Assembly: GCF_028737315.1 (NCBI RefSeq)
Contig: NZ_JAQZAO010000009.1
Span: 62,001-126,000, forward strand
Direction: 5' to 3'
From: Actinomycetospora lemnae
GTDB lineage: Bacteria > Actinomycetota > Actinomycetes > Mycobacteriales > Pseudonocardiaceae
DNA: 64,000 bases
Of the stretch, positions 17,454-26,876 are shown in pieces. The position numbers and the translations under genes were made by a program. The notes beneath the pieces are model-generated. The model saw only the letters and a list, made by a program, of their open reading frames with translations. It ran no database searches and was not told where the DNA came from. Position 1 is the stretch's first letter; each line of letters begins with the position of its first letter.

Positions 17454-19190
17454 TTAGCTCCCGGAGCCCTGGGAGGAGCCCTGCGAGGAGCTCTGGGCCG
17501 GGCTCTTCTCGGCCTGCTCGGACGAGTTCGACGACGCGTCGGTGGACTCGTCCGAGGACGCCTCCTGCGGGCCCTCGTCGGAGTCGGTCCCGGACTCGCT
17601 CTCGCCGAACAGCTCGCCGGTGCCGCCGTCGTCGGCGACGCCCTCGCCCGATCCCGTCGCGAACTGCTCCTTGAACTCGGAGACGGTCTTGGTCAGCCGC
17701 TCCTCGTTCTCGTCCGAGAGCTGCCCGGTGTCGCGGATCTCCGAGAGCACCCCGCCATCGCGGCGGACGTGCTCGAGGAACTCCGTCTCGAAGCGGGCGA
17801 CGTCCTCGACCGGCACCGAGTCGAGGTGACCACGGGTGCCGAGGAAGATCGACACGACCTCCTCCTCGACCGGGTACGGCTCGCCGGAGCCCTGCTTGAG
17901 CAGCTCCATGAGGCGGGCGCCGCGGTCGAGCTGCGCCTGGCTGGTGGGGTCGAGGTCCGAGCCGAACGCCGCGAACGACTCGAGCTCGCGGTACTGGGCC
18001 AGGTCGACGCGCAGGCGCCCGGCGACCGAGCGCATCGCCTTGACCTGCGCCGACCCACCGACGCGCGACACCGAGTTCCCGACGTTCAGCGCGGGCCGCT
18101 GGCCCTGGTTGAACAGGTCGGCCTCGAGGAAGCACTGGCCGTCGGTGATCGAGATGACGTTCGTCGGGATGTAGGCCGCGATGTCGCCGCCCTTGGTCTC
18201 GACGATCGGCAGACCGGTCAGCGAGCCAGCGCCGAGGTCGTCGTTGAGCTTCGCGCAGCGCTCGAGCAGCCGCGAGTGCAGGTAGAAGACGTCGCCCGGG
18301 TAGGCCTCGCGGCCCGGCGGGCGCCGCAGCAGCAGCGAGATCGCGCGGTAGGCCTCGGCCTGCTTGGACAGGTCGTCGAAGACGATGAGGCAGTGCTTGC
18401 CCTGGTACATCCAGTGCTGCGCGATCGCGGAGCCGGCGTACGGGGCGATGTACTTGAAGCCCGCGGGGTCGGAGGCGGGGGCGGCGACGATGGTCGTGTA
18501 CTCCATCGCGCCGGCGTCCTCGAGCGACTGGCGGACACCGGCGATCGTGGTGCCCTTCTGGCCGATCGCGACGTAGACGCAGCGGACCTGCTGCTCCGGG
18601 TCGCCGGTCTCCCAGGCCTCGCGCTGGTTGATGATCGTGTCCGTGCAGACCGCGGTCTTGCCGGTCTTGCGGTCACCGATGATCAGCTGGCGTTGGCCGC
18701 GGCCGATCGGGGTCATGGCGTCGATGGCCTTGATCCCGGTCTGCAGCGGCTGCTTGACCTCCTTGCGCTGCACGACCGAGGCGGCCTGCAGCTCCATCTC
18801 GCGCTCGCCCTCGGACTCGATCTCGCCGAGCCCGTCCATCGGCTGGCCGAGCGGGTCGACGACGCGGCCCATGAACCCGTCGCCGACCGGGACGGAGAGC
18901 ACGCGCCCGGTGCGCGTGACCTGCTGCCCCTCCTCGATGGTCTCGTAGTCACCGAGGATGACGACGCCGATCTCGCGCTCCTCGAGGTTCTGGGCCAGGC
19001 CCAGCACCCCACCGGGGAACTCGAGGAGCTCGTTCGTCATCGTCGAGGGCAGACCCTCGACGTACGCGATGCCGTCACCCGTCGAGGTGACGATGCCGAC
19101 CTCCTGACGGGTCGAGTCCGCGGAGTACGAGGACACGTAGTCCTCGATCGCGCTACGGACCTCGTCGGAGGAGATGGTCAACTCGGCCAT
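17454..19190 (-). CDS. atpA: F1 ATP synthase alpha subunit with Ser/Glu-rich C-terminal tail
   Basis: Alpha is the non-catalytic nucleotide-binding partner of beta. The P-loop is GDRKTGKT (172-179), and the conserved [11 protein letters not shown] and [16 protein letters not shown] segments are present. Length is 578 residues, well over the usual 500-550. The excess is a C-terminal tail of about 66 residues (513-578) made of Ser, Glu, Asp, Gln and Gly. In mycobacteria a shorter alpha C-terminal extension suppresses ATP hydrolysis and contacts gamma, so this tail may have an analogous role. It lies 6 bases upstream of atpG. Confidence 0.97.
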   Translation of the reverse strand: MAELTISSDEVRSAIEDYVSSYSADSTRQEVGIVTSTGDGIAYVEGLPSTMTNELLEFPGGVLGLAQNLEEREIGVVILGDYETIEEGQQVTRTGRVLSVPVGDGFMGRVVDPLGQPMDGLGEIESEGEREMELQAASVVQRKEVKQPLQTGIKAIDAMTPIGRGQRQLIIGDRKTGKTAVCTDTIINQREAWETGDPEQQVRCVYVAIGQKGTTIAGVRQSLEDAGAMEYTTIVAAPASDPAGFKYIAPYAGSAIAQHWMYQGKHCLIVFDDLSKQAEAYRAISLLLRRPPGREAYPGDVFYLHSRLLERCAKLNDDLGAGSLTGLPIVETKGGDIAAYIPTNVISITDGQCFLEADLFNQGQRPALNVGNSVSRVGGSAQVKAMRSVAGRLRVDLAQYRELESFAAFGSDLDPTSQAQLDRGARLMELLKQGSGEPYPVEEEVVSIFLGTRGHLDSVPVEDVARFETEFLEHVRRDGGVLSEIRDTGQLSDENEERLTKTVSEFKEQFATGSGEGVADDGGTGELFGESESGTDSDEGPQEASSDESTDASSNSSEQAEKSPAQSSSQGSSQGSGS

Positions 19191-19260
19191 GGCTTCCGCT
19201 CTCGCTAGTCGTTAGGGGTCACGTGTCGGTGGGCCCGGCCGGGGTCGGCCGAACCGGCTG

Positions 19261-20106
19261 TCATCCCAGTCTCCGGCCGAGTTCGTCGAGCCGTCCGGCC
19301 ACACTGCCGTCGATGACCTCGTCCCCCACCTGGATCACGAGACCACCGACCAGGGCGGGGTCGACCTCGAGGTGCAGGGTGATGTCCCGACGGTAGATGC
19401 GCGTGAGGGCATCGGCCAGTCGTCGTTGCTGCTGGTCGGACAGGGCGATCGGGGACCGGACGGTCGCGACGGAGCGCTCGCGGCGCTCGGCGGCGAGCTC
19501 GGCCAGGCGCTCGAGGCCCTGGGCGATCCCCCGGCCCGTGGGGTGCGCCACGAGCTGCGCGGCGAGCTTGCGGGTGGTGGTCTCGGTCCGGTCGGCGAGG
19601 AGCCGGTCCAGCACCTGCTGCTTGCCCTCGGCGTTCGCGGCCGGATCGGCGAGCAGGCGCTCGAGGTCGGGCTCCGCGGCGACGATGCGGCCGAGCCGGA
19701 ACAGCTCGTCCTCGACGGCGTCGAGGCGCCCGTCCCGCTCGGCCGAGACCAGCAGGGCCTCGCGGGCGACGATGCGCAGGCCGTCGACCAGGTCGTCGGG
19801 ACGCGACCACGCCGACGACACCGCCGTGCGCACGACGTCGGCCGTGGCGGAGGTGACCTGCTGGTCGACCAGGCGCGACGCGAGGCCCTCCCGGTCCTCC
19901 GCGGAGCGCGACGAGTCGGCCAGCGTGCGGCGCAGGACGGGCTCGCGACGCAGGAGGTCGGCGACCGCGTCGAGCTGGTCGGCCACCGTCTGCAGGTCGC
20001 CCGCCGACGCCTGCCCCGTCGCCTCGCCGAGCCGGCGGCGCGTGGCCTCCAGCGCGTCGCGGCTCGCCGCGTGGAAGTCGGCCAGGATGCCCGTCGAGGA
20101 CGTCAC
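19261..20106 (-). CDS. atpH: ATP synthase delta subunit
   Basis: The 281-residue delta subunit (OSCP type) connects the top of F1 with the peripheral stalk. It has the N-terminal helical domain (LADFHAASRDALEATRRRLGE, LLRREPVLRRTLADSSRS) and the C-terminal segment ITLHLEVDPALVGGLVIQVGDEVIDGSVAGRLDELGRRL, which is the family signature. In mycobacteria this gene is fused to a second b subunit; here it is free-standing, as in Streptomyces. It overlaps atpF by four bases. The length of 281 is normal for actinobacterial delta and longer than E. coli (177). Confidence 0.96.
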   Translation of the reverse strand: MTSSTGILADFHAASRDALEATRRRLGEATGQASAGDLQTVADQLDAVADLLRREPVLRRTLADSSRSAEDREGLASRLVDQQVTSATADVVRTAVSSAWSRPDDLVDGLRIVAREALLVSAERDGRLDAVEDELFRLGRIVAAEPDLERLLADPAANAEGKQQVLDRLLADRTETTTRKLAAQLVAHPTGRGIAQGLERLAELAAERRERSVATVRSPIALSDQQQRRLADALTRIYRRDITLHLEVDPALVGGLVIQVGDEVIDGSVAGRLDELGRRLG

Positions 20107-20774
20107 GACTGCGCTCCGTTCCCCTGGGTGGGCGTGGTCGACGGGCCGGCCGGGCCGGCCGTCCCGAACGCCGCCGACGTGGCGGACCGGCCGGACCCGT
20201 CGCCGGACGCGTCGGCAGGCCCGTCGCCGGACCCGCCCATGGCCTCGAGCTCGTCGAGGAAGCGGTCGACGCTCTGTCCGCGGCTCGCGTCGTCGGACAG
20301 CGCCGACTCGACGATGCGCCGCGACAGCTCCACCGACCGGCGCCCGGTCTCGGCCCGCAGCTCCGCGATCGCGCGCGACCGCGAGGCCTCGAGCGACTGC
20401 CGGCCCTGGCCCTTGATCCGCTCGGCCTCCTCGGCCGCACGGTTGTCCATGTCCTGCCCGATGCGCTCGGCATCGGCCCGGGCGTCGTCCCGGATCCGCG
20501 CGGTCTCGTCGTCGACGCCGGCCAGCCGCTGGCGGTTGCGGGCGAGCTCGGCCTTGGCGTCGGCCTCCATGGCCTCCGCCCGCGCGATGCCCGACTCGAT
20601 CTGCTTCTTCGTGTCCTCGTGCGAGGAGACCAGGTTCGGCCAGGCGTACCTGTAGAGCACGTAGATGAGCAGCGCGAACGCCACCAGGCCGACGATGATC
20701 TCCGCGGTGTGCGGCAGCGTCGCGTAGGGCTTGCCGGCCGGCTGTTCCTCGGCCAGCAGCTGGGTCAGGCTCAT
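20103..20774 (-). CDS. atpF: ATP synthase b subunit with C-terminal low-complexity tail
   Basis: The 223-residue product has one N-terminal transmembrane helix (EIIVGLVAFALLIYVLYRY), then the charged helical stalk (HEDTKKQIESGIARAEAMEADAKAELARNRQ and so on) that dimerises as the stator. After about residue 180 the coiled-coil gives way to a Gly/Ser/Ala/Pro tail of about 40 residues (GSGDGPADASGDGSGRSATS), which is not part of the usual fold. That tail resembles the low-complexity additions in alpha and gamma of the same operon. Confidence 0.95.
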   Translation of the reverse strand: MSLTQLLAEEQPAGKPYATLPHTAEIIVGLVAFALLIYVLYRYAWPNLVSSHEDTKKQIESGIARAEAMEADAKAELARNRQRLAGVDDETARIRDDARADAERIGQDMDNRAAEEAERIKGQGRQSLEASRSRAIAELRAETGRRSVELSRRIVESALSDDASRGQSVDRFLDELEAMGGSGDGPADASGDGSGRSATSAAFGTAGPAGPSTTPTQGNGAQS

Positions 20775-20817
20775 CGGTTCACCTCCCGCCCGTGCGGTGT
20801 CGACCGGTCAGGGGGAA

Positions 20818-21024
20818 TCAGATGGCGAACGCGAGGACCAGACCGATGATGGCGAGCGCCTCGGAGAGGGCGAAGCCGATGAACGCGATGGTCTGCAGCT
20901 GGCCACGGGCCTCGGGCTGGCGCGCCACGCCGTTGATGAACGCCGCGAAGACGATGCCGACGCCGATACCGGGGCCGACGGCGGAGAGGCCGTAGCCGAC
21001 CATGTTGAGGCTGCCCTGAACCAT
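20818..21024 (-). CDS. atpE: ATP synthase c subunit (rotor ring)
   Basis: The 68-residue proteolipid has two transmembrane helices: [24 protein letters not shown], a polar loop with Arg-Gln-Pro (ARQPEARGQ), and [24 protein letters not shown]. The proton-binding carboxylate is the Glu in LSEALAII. The length is at the short end of the family. The ATG at 21024 is chosen from the AAAGGAAC ribosome-binding site and the family start; the frame runs further upstream without family similarity. Confidence 0.96.
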   Translation of the reverse strand: MVQGSLNMVGYGLSAVGPGIGVGIVFAAFINGVARQPEARGQLQTIAFIGFALSEALAIIGLVLAFAI

Positions 21025-21085
21025 GAGGGGTTCCTTTCCGGTGTTCGTTCTGGGATCGGGGAGGAGGCGCCGGTGGTTGCGGCGA

Positions 21086-21916
21086 CTAGTGCTCGTCGGC
21101 CAGCGACGCACCGATGTACGACGCGGTGAGGATCGTGAAGATGTAGGCCTGCACCACCTGGATGAAGGCCTCGAAGAACGTCATGACGATCGCGAAGGCG
21201 AACGCGAACGGCGACAGGACGTTCAGCACGAGCGAGTCCGCGACGGTGAGCATGTACTCGCCGCCGAAGATGAAGACCAGCAGCAGCAGGTGGCCGGCCA
21301 GCATGTTGCCGAACAACCGCAGCGAGAGCGTGACGGGACGCAGGATGAAGTTCGAGAGGAACTCGATCGGGGTCAGGATCACGCGGACCCAGCCCGGCAC
21401 GCCCGGCGGCCAGGTCTGGAGCTTGATGTAGCCGCCGAACCCCTGCTTGCGGATGCCGACGTAGTTGTAGATCACCCAGGTCACGGCGGCGAGCGCGTAC
21501 GCCATGCCGGGGTGGGAGAACGTCGGGAACTGGATGAACGGGAAGATCCCGAACACGTTGTTCACGAGGATGAACGCGAAGAGCGCCACCAGGTACGGGA
21601 CGTACTTGCGGAAGTCCGGGCCGATGTTGTCGCGCGCGATCTGGTCGCGGACCAGGCCCTGGAACTTCTCGGCGAGGAACTGCATGCGTCCCGGGATGAT
21701 CGACGGCGCCTTCGTCGCCACGGCGAAGAACCCGTAGACGATGAGCGCGGCGAGGATCAGCTGGATCGAGGGCTTGTCGAACCACTCGAGGACCGGGACG
21801 CCCTCGAAGATGGGCGGGATGTTGAAGTCCTCGACGCCGGGCGCCTTGAAGCCCTCCGCCGGGGTGCCGGGCGGGACCGGCGGCGCCGGAGCCTGCGTCC
21901 ACAACGACGAGATCAC
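21086..21916 (-). CDS. atpB: ATP synthase a subunit
   Basis: The 276-residue polytopic protein forms the proton half-channels of Fo. The essential arginine lies in [21 protein letters not shown], and the C-terminal [23 protein letters not shown] segment is typical. The GTG start at 21916 overlaps the stop of the preceding AtpZ/AtpI-like gene (GTGA), which argues for coupled translation. Five to six transmembrane helices are visible. Confidence 0.96.
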   Translation of the reverse strand: MISSLWTQAPAPPVPPGTPAEGFKAPGVEDFNIPPIFEGVPVLEWFDKPSIQLILAALIVYGFFAVATKAPSIIPGRMQFLAEKFQGLVRDQIARDNIGPDFRKYVPYLVALFAFILVNNVFGIFPFIQFPTFSHPGMAYALAAVTWVIYNYVGIRKQGFGGYIKLQTWPPGVPGWVRVILTPIEFLSNFILRPVTLSLRLFGNMLAGHLLLLVFIFGGEYMLTVADSLVLNVLSPFAFAFAIVMTFFEAFIQVVQAYIFTILTASYIGASLADEH

Positions 21917-22212
21917 CCGTGCTGCTCCTTCCGGTCCTCCGGGCCGGCGGGTCCACCGGGGCGAGGGGGGTCGGGGGGGACGTAAAGGTATCGGATGTAG
22001 ATCAACGCGAAGGAGGCAGCCCCACCGGCCAACAGACCGATGAGGAGGAACCACCGCGTCTCGAGCAGGGCGTCGAGTACCCATCCCAGCCCGCCGAACA
22101 CCAGGAATCCGGTGATCAGGTGGGAGAGGACCGTCCATGCCTCCGACGGCGAGTGGTCGGACCCCTGCGCGGGGGTGCGTCCCGCATCTCCGCGGAGGCT
22201 GTCCTGCGCCAT
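21913..22212 (-). CDS. AtpZ/AtpI-like two-helix membrane protein
   Basis: The 99-residue product has two hydrophobic helices (LITGFLVFGGLGWVLDALLE and WFLLIGLLAGGAASFALIYIRYLYV) with the GWVLD turn typical of AtpZ-type proteins, which are encoded before atpI/atpB in many bacteria and form small cation-conducting or assembly factors with AtpI. The C-terminus is Pro/Gly-rich and cytoplasmic. The ATG at 22212 is preferred; in-frame upstream codons add ten residues. It is followed directly by atpB with overlapping stop and start. Confidence 0.75.
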   Translation of the reverse strand: MAQDSLRGDAGRTPAQGSDHSPSEAWTVLSHLITGFLVFGGLGWVLDALLETRWFLLIGLLAGGAASFALIYIRYLYVPPDPPRPGGPAGPEDRKEQHG

Positions 22213-22300
22213 CGAGGCGCACCATATCAGCAGGTTCGTCACAGTCCACTACGGGTCGTCGGAGGCCACACCCCTGGTCGGGGGACCGTGACGCGCCCGG

Positions 22301-22783
22301 TCAGACCGCGATGGTGGGTCCGGGCTTGCGGGCGTACGCGATGACCTCGCCGACGATGAAGGCGATCGCCGTCGGCCCCAGCGCGAGCGCGGCGATGCGG
22401 GTGTCGACGACCTCGAGCGCCTGCAGCACCAGGAAGACCACGAGCAGCAGGCCGAGCTTGCCCATCATGCTCACGAGCGCCGCGGCCATGACGACCATCG
22501 GGTCGGCGGCCGCGGTCCAGCGCATCACCAGCGGCCCGAGCGAGCAGACGCCGATGACGACGACCGCGCCGACGACGGCCGCGACCACCCCGGTGACGCC
22601 CGCGAGCAGGCCCGCGACCACCGCGGCGAGCACGGCGACGACGACCGCGGGCCACAGGCCCCCGCGCAGCATGGCGCTGCTGGCCTCGAGGACCTGGGCG
22701 GTGGTCGCCGGGGTGGCGTGGGGCGTGCCCGCGGGGGTGGGGCGGGGGCTGTCGGCGCTGTTGGGGCTGTCGGGGCTGGTCAT
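22301..22783 (-). CDS. atpI: ATP synthase protein I (Rv1303-like)
   Basis: The 160-residue product has a Ser/Pro/Thr-rich cytoplasmic N-terminus followed by four transmembrane helices (LWPAVVVAVLAAVVAGLLAGV, VVAAVVGAVVVIGVCSLGPLVM, PMVVMAAALVSMMGKLGLLLVVFLVL, IAALALGPTAIAFIVGEVIAYA). Position and topology match AtpI, an assembly factor for the c-ring in other bacteria, and Rv1303 of mycobacteria. It lies 39 bases after wecA and 88 bases before the next gene. Confidence 0.82.
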   Translation of the reverse strand: MTSPDSPNSADSPRPTPAGTPHATPATTAQVLEASSAMLRGGLWPAVVVAVLAAVVAGLLAGVTGVVAAVVGAVVVIGVCSLGPLVMRWTAAADPMVVMAAALVSMMGKLGLLLVVFLVLQALEVVDTRIAALALGPTAIAFIVGEVIAYARKPGPTIAV

Positions 22784-22822
22784 GGCGGGTCCTCGATCGG
22801 GTGGGGCGCGGGGAGCGCGGGG

Positions 22823-23956
22823 TCAGGCACGGGCGCGCAGGCGCGGCACGGCGGAGGCGAGCACGGCGACGAGCACGCCGGCGGTCACCATCCAGACCAC
22901 CAGGAACGCGTTGTCGACGAGCGCGAGCGCGACCGCCCCGAACGCCAGCACGCCGGCCCACAGGTAGATGAGCAGCACGGCGCGGCGCTGGGAGTGGCCG
23001 ATCTCGAGCAGCCGGTGGTGCAGGTGCATCTTGTCCGGCGCGAACGGGCTGGTGCCCGCGCGGGTGCGGCGGATGACCGCGAGCAGCAGGTCGAGCAGCG
23101 GCACGAAGACCACCGCGGCGACGACGATCAGGGGCGTGACCAGCGCGAGGGCGCCGGTGGCGCCGGTGGTCGAGTAGTTGGTGCGGCCCGACGCGGTGGT
23201 GGTGGCCGCGGCGAGCGTCAGCCCGATGAACATCGAGCCCGAGTCGCCCATGAACAGGCGCGCGGGCTGGAAGTTGTGGGGCAGGAACCCCGCGCACGCC
23301 CCGGCGAGGACCGCGGCGATGAGCGCGGGCGGGTAGGCGTTGACGTCGCCGCCCTGCTGGCCGAGGAGCCCGAGTGCGAACGCGCAGGTCGCGGTGGCGG
23401 CGATGGTGCCGATGCCGGCGGCGAGCCCGTCGAGGCCGTCGACGAAGTTCATCGCGTTGACCAGCAGGACGCACAGGAAGACGGTGATGAGCACGCCCTG
23501 GTCCTGGCCGAGCAGCAGCACCGAGCCGGTACTGCCGCCGGTGCCGCCCCAGGGCAGGTACACCGCGGTCCACTGCACGCCCATGAGCACGAGCACGCCC
23601 GCCGCGGTGGCCTGCCCGGCGAGCTTGGTCAGCGCGTCGAGGCCGAACCGGTCGTCGAGCGCCCCGACCACCACGATCACCCCGCCCGCGACGAGCACGG
23701 CGACGGTCTCGTTCGAGTAGTCGAAGGCGCGGCGCAGCACCGGCAGCTGCGAGGCGACGAACACGCCCCCGACGACGCCGAGGTAGATGGCGACGCCGCC
23801 GAGGCGCGGGATCGGGATGGTGTGCACGTCGCGCCCGCGCGGGACGGCGATCGCCCCGACGCGCAGCGCGAACCGTCGGACCAGGCCGGTCAGCAGGTAC
23901 GTGACGACCGCGGCGGACAGCCCGACCAGGAGGTACTCCCGGATCGGCAGCCCCAT
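22823..23956 (-). CDS. wecA: Undecaprenyl-phosphate GlcNAc-1-phosphate transferase
   Basis: The 377-residue, roughly 11-helix membrane enzyme belongs to the PNPT family. It shows the GALDDRFGLD motif (Mg2+-binding aspartates), NAMNFVDGLDGLAAGIG, and the cytoplasmic HLHHRLLEIGHSQRRAV His motif. It transfers GlcNAc-1-P from UDP-GlcNAc to decaprenyl/undecaprenyl phosphate and starts the arabinogalactan linker in actinobacteria (Rv1302). The ATG at 23956 is where family similarity begins. Located upstream of the atp genes exactly as in mycobacteria. Confidence 0.92.
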   Translation of the reverse strand: MGLPIREYLLVGLSAAVVTYLLTGLVRRFALRVGAIAVPRGRDVHTIPIPRLGGVAIYLGVVGGVFVASQLPVLRRAFDYSNETVAVLVAGGVIVVVGALDDRFGLDALTKLAGQATAAGVLVLMGVQWTAVYLPWGGTGGSTGSVLLLGQDQGVLITVFLCVLLVNAMNFVDGLDGLAAGIGTIAATATCAFALGLLGQQGGDVNAYPPALIAAVLAGACAGFLPHNFQPARLFMGDSGSMFIGLTLAAATTTASGRTNYSTTGATGALALVTPLIVVAAVVFVPLLDLLLAVIRRTRAGTSPFAPDKMHLHHRLLEIGHSQRRAVLLIYLWAGVLAFGAVALALVDNAFLVVWMVTAGVLVAVLASAVPRLRARA

Positions 23957-24063
23957 CGGGGCGAAGTCCGGTGACGGGCCCACGGAGTCCGAGGGTAGAC
24001 CCAGCGCCACCCGCGAAGCGGTCAGGGGAGCACGCCGATGGGGGAGCCGGGCCGTGTCGGGGC

Positions 24064-25350
24064 TTACCGGGCGTACGCGGGGAACCGCGACACGAGGTTC
24101 CCGACCTCCTCGCGCACGTCCGCGAGGGTCTGCTTGCCCGACTCGGAGGTCTCGTCGGCGGTCACCGCGGAGGCGATGAGACGCGCGACGTCGCCCATCT
24201 CGTTCTCGGTCATGCCCTGCGTGGTGATCGAGGGCGAGCCGACGCGAATGCCCGACGCGGTCATCGGCGGCTGGGGGTCGTACGGGATCGCGTTCTTGTT
24301 CAGCGTGATCCCGGCCAACCCGCTGCGGGCCTCGGCCTCCTTGCCGGTGACCCCGAGCGGCTGCAGGTCGAGCAGGGCGAGGTGGGTGTCGGTGCCGCCC
24401 GAGATCGCGCGCATGCCCTGGGACTCGAGCGCGGAGGTGAGCGCCTGCGCGTTCGCGATGACCTGGCGCGCGTAGCGCTGGTAGTCCTCGGTGGCGGCCT
24501 CGGCGAGCGCGACGGCCTTGCCGGCCACCGCGTGCATGAGCGGGCCGCCCTGCAGGAACGGGAACACGGCCTTGTCCAGCGCCTTCGCGTGCTCGGCCTT
24601 CGAGACGAGCATGCCGCCCCGGGGGCCGCGCAGGACCTTGTGCGTCGTGAAGGTGACGACGTCGGCGTACGGGACGGGGCTGGGGATCGCCTTGCCGGCG
24701 ACGAGGCCGATGAAGTGCGCGGCGTCGACCCAGAGGATCGCGCCGGCCTCGTCGGCGATGGCGCGGAACTTCTCGAAGTCGATGAGGCGCGGGTAGGCGG
24801 TGGCGCCCGCGACGATCATCTTCGGGCGGTGCTCGAGGGCCAGGTCGCGCACCTGGTCGTAGTCGATGAGCCCGTCGTCCTCGCGGACGGTGTAGGGCAC
24901 CGGCTCGAACCACTTGCCCGAGAAGCTGACCTTGGCGCCGTGGGTGAGGTGGCCGCCGTGGGGCAGGCTCATGGCCAGCACCTTGTCGCCCGGCTGGCAG
25001 AAGGCCGCGTACACCGCGAGGTTGGCGTTGGCGCCCGAGTGCGGCTGGAGGTTCGCGTGCTCGGCGCCGAAGAGGGTCTTCGCCCGGTCGATGGCGATCT
25101 CCTCGGCGCGGTCGACGACCTCGCAGCCGCCGTAGTAGCGCCGGCCGGGGTAGCCCTCGGCGTACTTGTTCGACAGCGTCGAGCCGAGCGCGGCGAGCAC
25201 GGCGGGGCTGGTGAGGTTCTCGCTGGCGATGAGCTGGAGCCCTCCGCGCAGCCGGGCGAGCTCGTCGTCGACGACCTGGGCGATCTCGGGGTCGACGGCC
25301 TGGAGGGCGTCGTAGTCCGGGCCCCAGAAGTGCTGCGAGTCGGCTGCCAT
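24064..25350 (-). CDS. glyA: Serine hydroxymethyltransferase
   Basis: The 428-residue product is a fold-type I PLP enzyme converting serine and tetrahydrofolate to glycine and methylene-THF. It shows LQLIASENLTSPAVLAALGS, NKYAEGYPGRRYYGG, PHSGANANLAVY and the PLP lysine in FTTHKVLRGPRGG, and ends with SPSITTQGM. The length is normal. It is inserted between sua5 and wecA, where M. tuberculosis has no glyA, and probably belongs to the same transcript. Confidence 0.95.
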   Translation of the reverse strand: MAADSQHFWGPDYDALQAVDPEIAQVVDDELARLRGGLQLIASENLTSPAVLAALGSTLSNKYAEGYPGRRYYGGCEVVDRAEEIAIDRAKTLFGAEHANLQPHSGANANLAVYAAFCQPGDKVLAMSLPHGGHLTHGAKVSFSGKWFEPVPYTVREDDGLIDYDQVRDLALEHRPKMIVAGATAYPRLIDFEKFRAIADEAGAILWVDAAHFIGLVAGKAIPSPVPYADVVTFTTHKVLRGPRGGMLVSKAEHAKALDKAVFPFLQGGPLMHAVAGKAVALAEAATEDYQRYARQVIANAQALTSALESQGMRAISGGTDTHLALLDLQPLGVTGKEAEARSGLAGITLNKNAIPYDPQPPMTASGIRVGSPSITTQGMTENEMGDVARLIASAVTADETSESGKQTLADVREEVGNLVSRFPAYAR

Positions 25351-25405
25351 GTCGGCCCACGTTACCGGCCCTTCACCGGCGCGGGCTGCCCCCGTGGTAG
25401 CTAGC

Positions 25406-26050
25406 TCACAGGGTGACCGGGACGCCGACGACGCGGGACACGTCCTCGGCGCTCACCGCGCCCTCGCGGCGCAGGCGGGGCGTCTCGCCGGTGAGGTCGA
25501 CGATCGTCGAGCCCACGCCGGACGCGCAGACCCCGCCGTCGAGGTAGACCTCCACGGAGTCCCCGAGCTGGTCACGGGCCTCCTGCACCGTCGTCGCGGG
25601 CGGCTGCCCGGAGACGTTCGCGCTGCTCTGGGCCATGGGCCCGACCTCGCGCAGCAGCTCGAGGGCCACCGGGTGCAGCGGCATCCGCAGCATCACGGTG
25701 CCGCGCGTCGTGCCGAGGTCCCAGGCGAGGCTCGGCGCATGGGGCAGGACGATCGACAGCCCGCCCGGCCAGAACGCCTCGACGAGGTCGCGCGCCACGG
25801 GCGGCACGGAGCCGACGAGCCCGTCGATGGTCGACCAGCTGCCGACGAGCACGCCCAGGGGCATGTCCGGGCCGCGGTGCTTGGCGGCGAGCAGGTCGGC
25901 GACCGCGCGGGCGTTGAACGCGTCCGCGCCGATGCCGTAGAGCGTGTCGGTCGGGATCACCACGAGCCGCCCCGCGCGGACGGCCGCGGCGGCGGCCGCC
26001 AGCCCCTGGGGTCGCAACGCGGGGTCCTCGCAGTCGTACACGGTCGCCAC
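25406..26050 (-). CDS. L-threonylcarbamoyladenylate synthase (Sua5/YrdC)
   Basis: The 214-residue YrdC-domain protein makes threonylcarbamoyl-AMP from threonine, bicarbonate and ATP for the t6A modification of ANN-decoding tRNAs. It shows VVIPTDTLYGIGADAFN, AKHRGPDMPLGVLVG (with the KR-type substrate pocket), FWPGGLSIVLPH and QSSANVSGQPP. There is no separate C-terminal Sua5 domain, so it is of the short YrdC type; the mycobacterial neighbour Rv1301 occupies the same place. It lies 12 bases after prmC. Confidence 0.93.
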   Translation of the reverse strand: MATVYDCEDPALRPQGLAAAAAAVRAGRLVVIPTDTLYGIGADAFNARAVADLLAAKHRGPDMPLGVLVGSWSTIDGLVGSVPPVARDLVEAFWPGGLSIVLPHAPSLAWDLGTTRGTVMLRMPLHPVALELLREVGPMAQSSANVSGQPPATTVQEARDQLGDSVEVYLDGGVCASGVGSTIVDLTGETPRLRREGAVSAEDVSRVVGVPVTL

Positions 26051-26061
26051 GGGGAGCGAGC

Positions 26062-26874
26062 CTAGGCCCGGTGCCCGACGGCCACGCGCGGGCGTCCCGC
26101 GAGATCGGTCAGGGTCCTGACCTCGGCGAACCCGGCGCCGGCGAGCACGTCGCGCACGGCGGCCGGGTGGGAGTCGTCGTGCTCGACCCCCACTGCTCCC
26201 CCGGGCCGCAGCAGCCGGTGGGCCAGGGCGGTGAGGGGGCGGATGACCGCGAGCCCGTCGGGCCCGGCGAACACCGCGCCGGCGGGGTCGGCGTCGACCT
26301 CGGGGGGCACGGCCACCCCGGTGGGCACGTAGGGCGGGTTGGCGACGACGAGGTCCACGGTCCCGTCGAGCCCGGCGAGGACCCCGGGGGCGGTGACGTC
26401 GGCGGCGTGCAGCACGACACCCGAGCCGGCGAGGTTGCGCTCCGCCCAGGGCAGCGCGCCGGGGTCGACCTCGACGGCGTGCACGGTCGCGGCCGGGCGT
26501 TCGCGGGCGATGGCCAGCGCCAGCGCGCCGGTGCCGGTACAGAGGTCGACGACGACGTCCGCGGGCTGCTCGAGCGCCCAGGCCAGCAGCGTCTCGGTCT
26601 CCGGCCGCGGCACGAACACCCCGGGGCCGACGGCCACCTCGACCGGGCCGAGCACCGCGGATCCGAGCAGGTGCTGGAGCGGCTCGCGGGCGGCCCGGCG
26701 CGCGACGAGGGCGTCGAGGGCCCCGCGCTGCGCCGCGTCGGGCGGGTCGGCGAGCGGCAGGCGCCCGCGCGGGACGCCGAGGACGTGGGCGACCAGCAGC
26801 TCCGCGTCGACCCGGGGCGAGGCGACCCCGGCCTCGGCCAGCCGCGCGGCGGCCGCCGTGACCAGGTCGCGCAC
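26062..26874 (-). CDS. prmC: Release factor glutamine methyltransferase
   Basis: The 270-residue SAM-dependent methyltransferase modifies the GGQ glutamine of release factors. The N-terminal helical domain recognises the factor (LVAHVLGVPRGRLPL) and the catalytic domain shows VVDLCTGTGALALAIA for SAM binding and the NPPYVP motif for the glutamine. GTG at 26874 is 2 bases from the prfA stop codon, so it is co-translated with its substrate gene prfA. Confidence 0.94.
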   Translation of the reverse strand: MRDLVTAAAARLAEAGVASPRVDAELLVAHVLGVPRGRLPLADPPDAAQRGALDALVARRAAREPLQHLLGSAVLGPVEVAVGPGVFVPRPETETLLAWALEQPADVVVDLCTGTGALALAIARERPAATVHAVEVDPGALPWAERNLAGSGVVLHAADVTAPGVLAGLDGTVDLVVANPPYVPTGVAVPPEVDADPAGAVFAGPDGLAVIRPLTALAHRLLRPGGAVGVEHDDSHPAAVRDVLAGAGFAEVRTLTDLAGRPRVAVGHRA

Positions 26875-26876
26875 GC

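Noticed and set aside
19372-20655. Plus-strand frame opposite atpH/atpF
   Set aside because: Antisense shadow without recognisable motifs.
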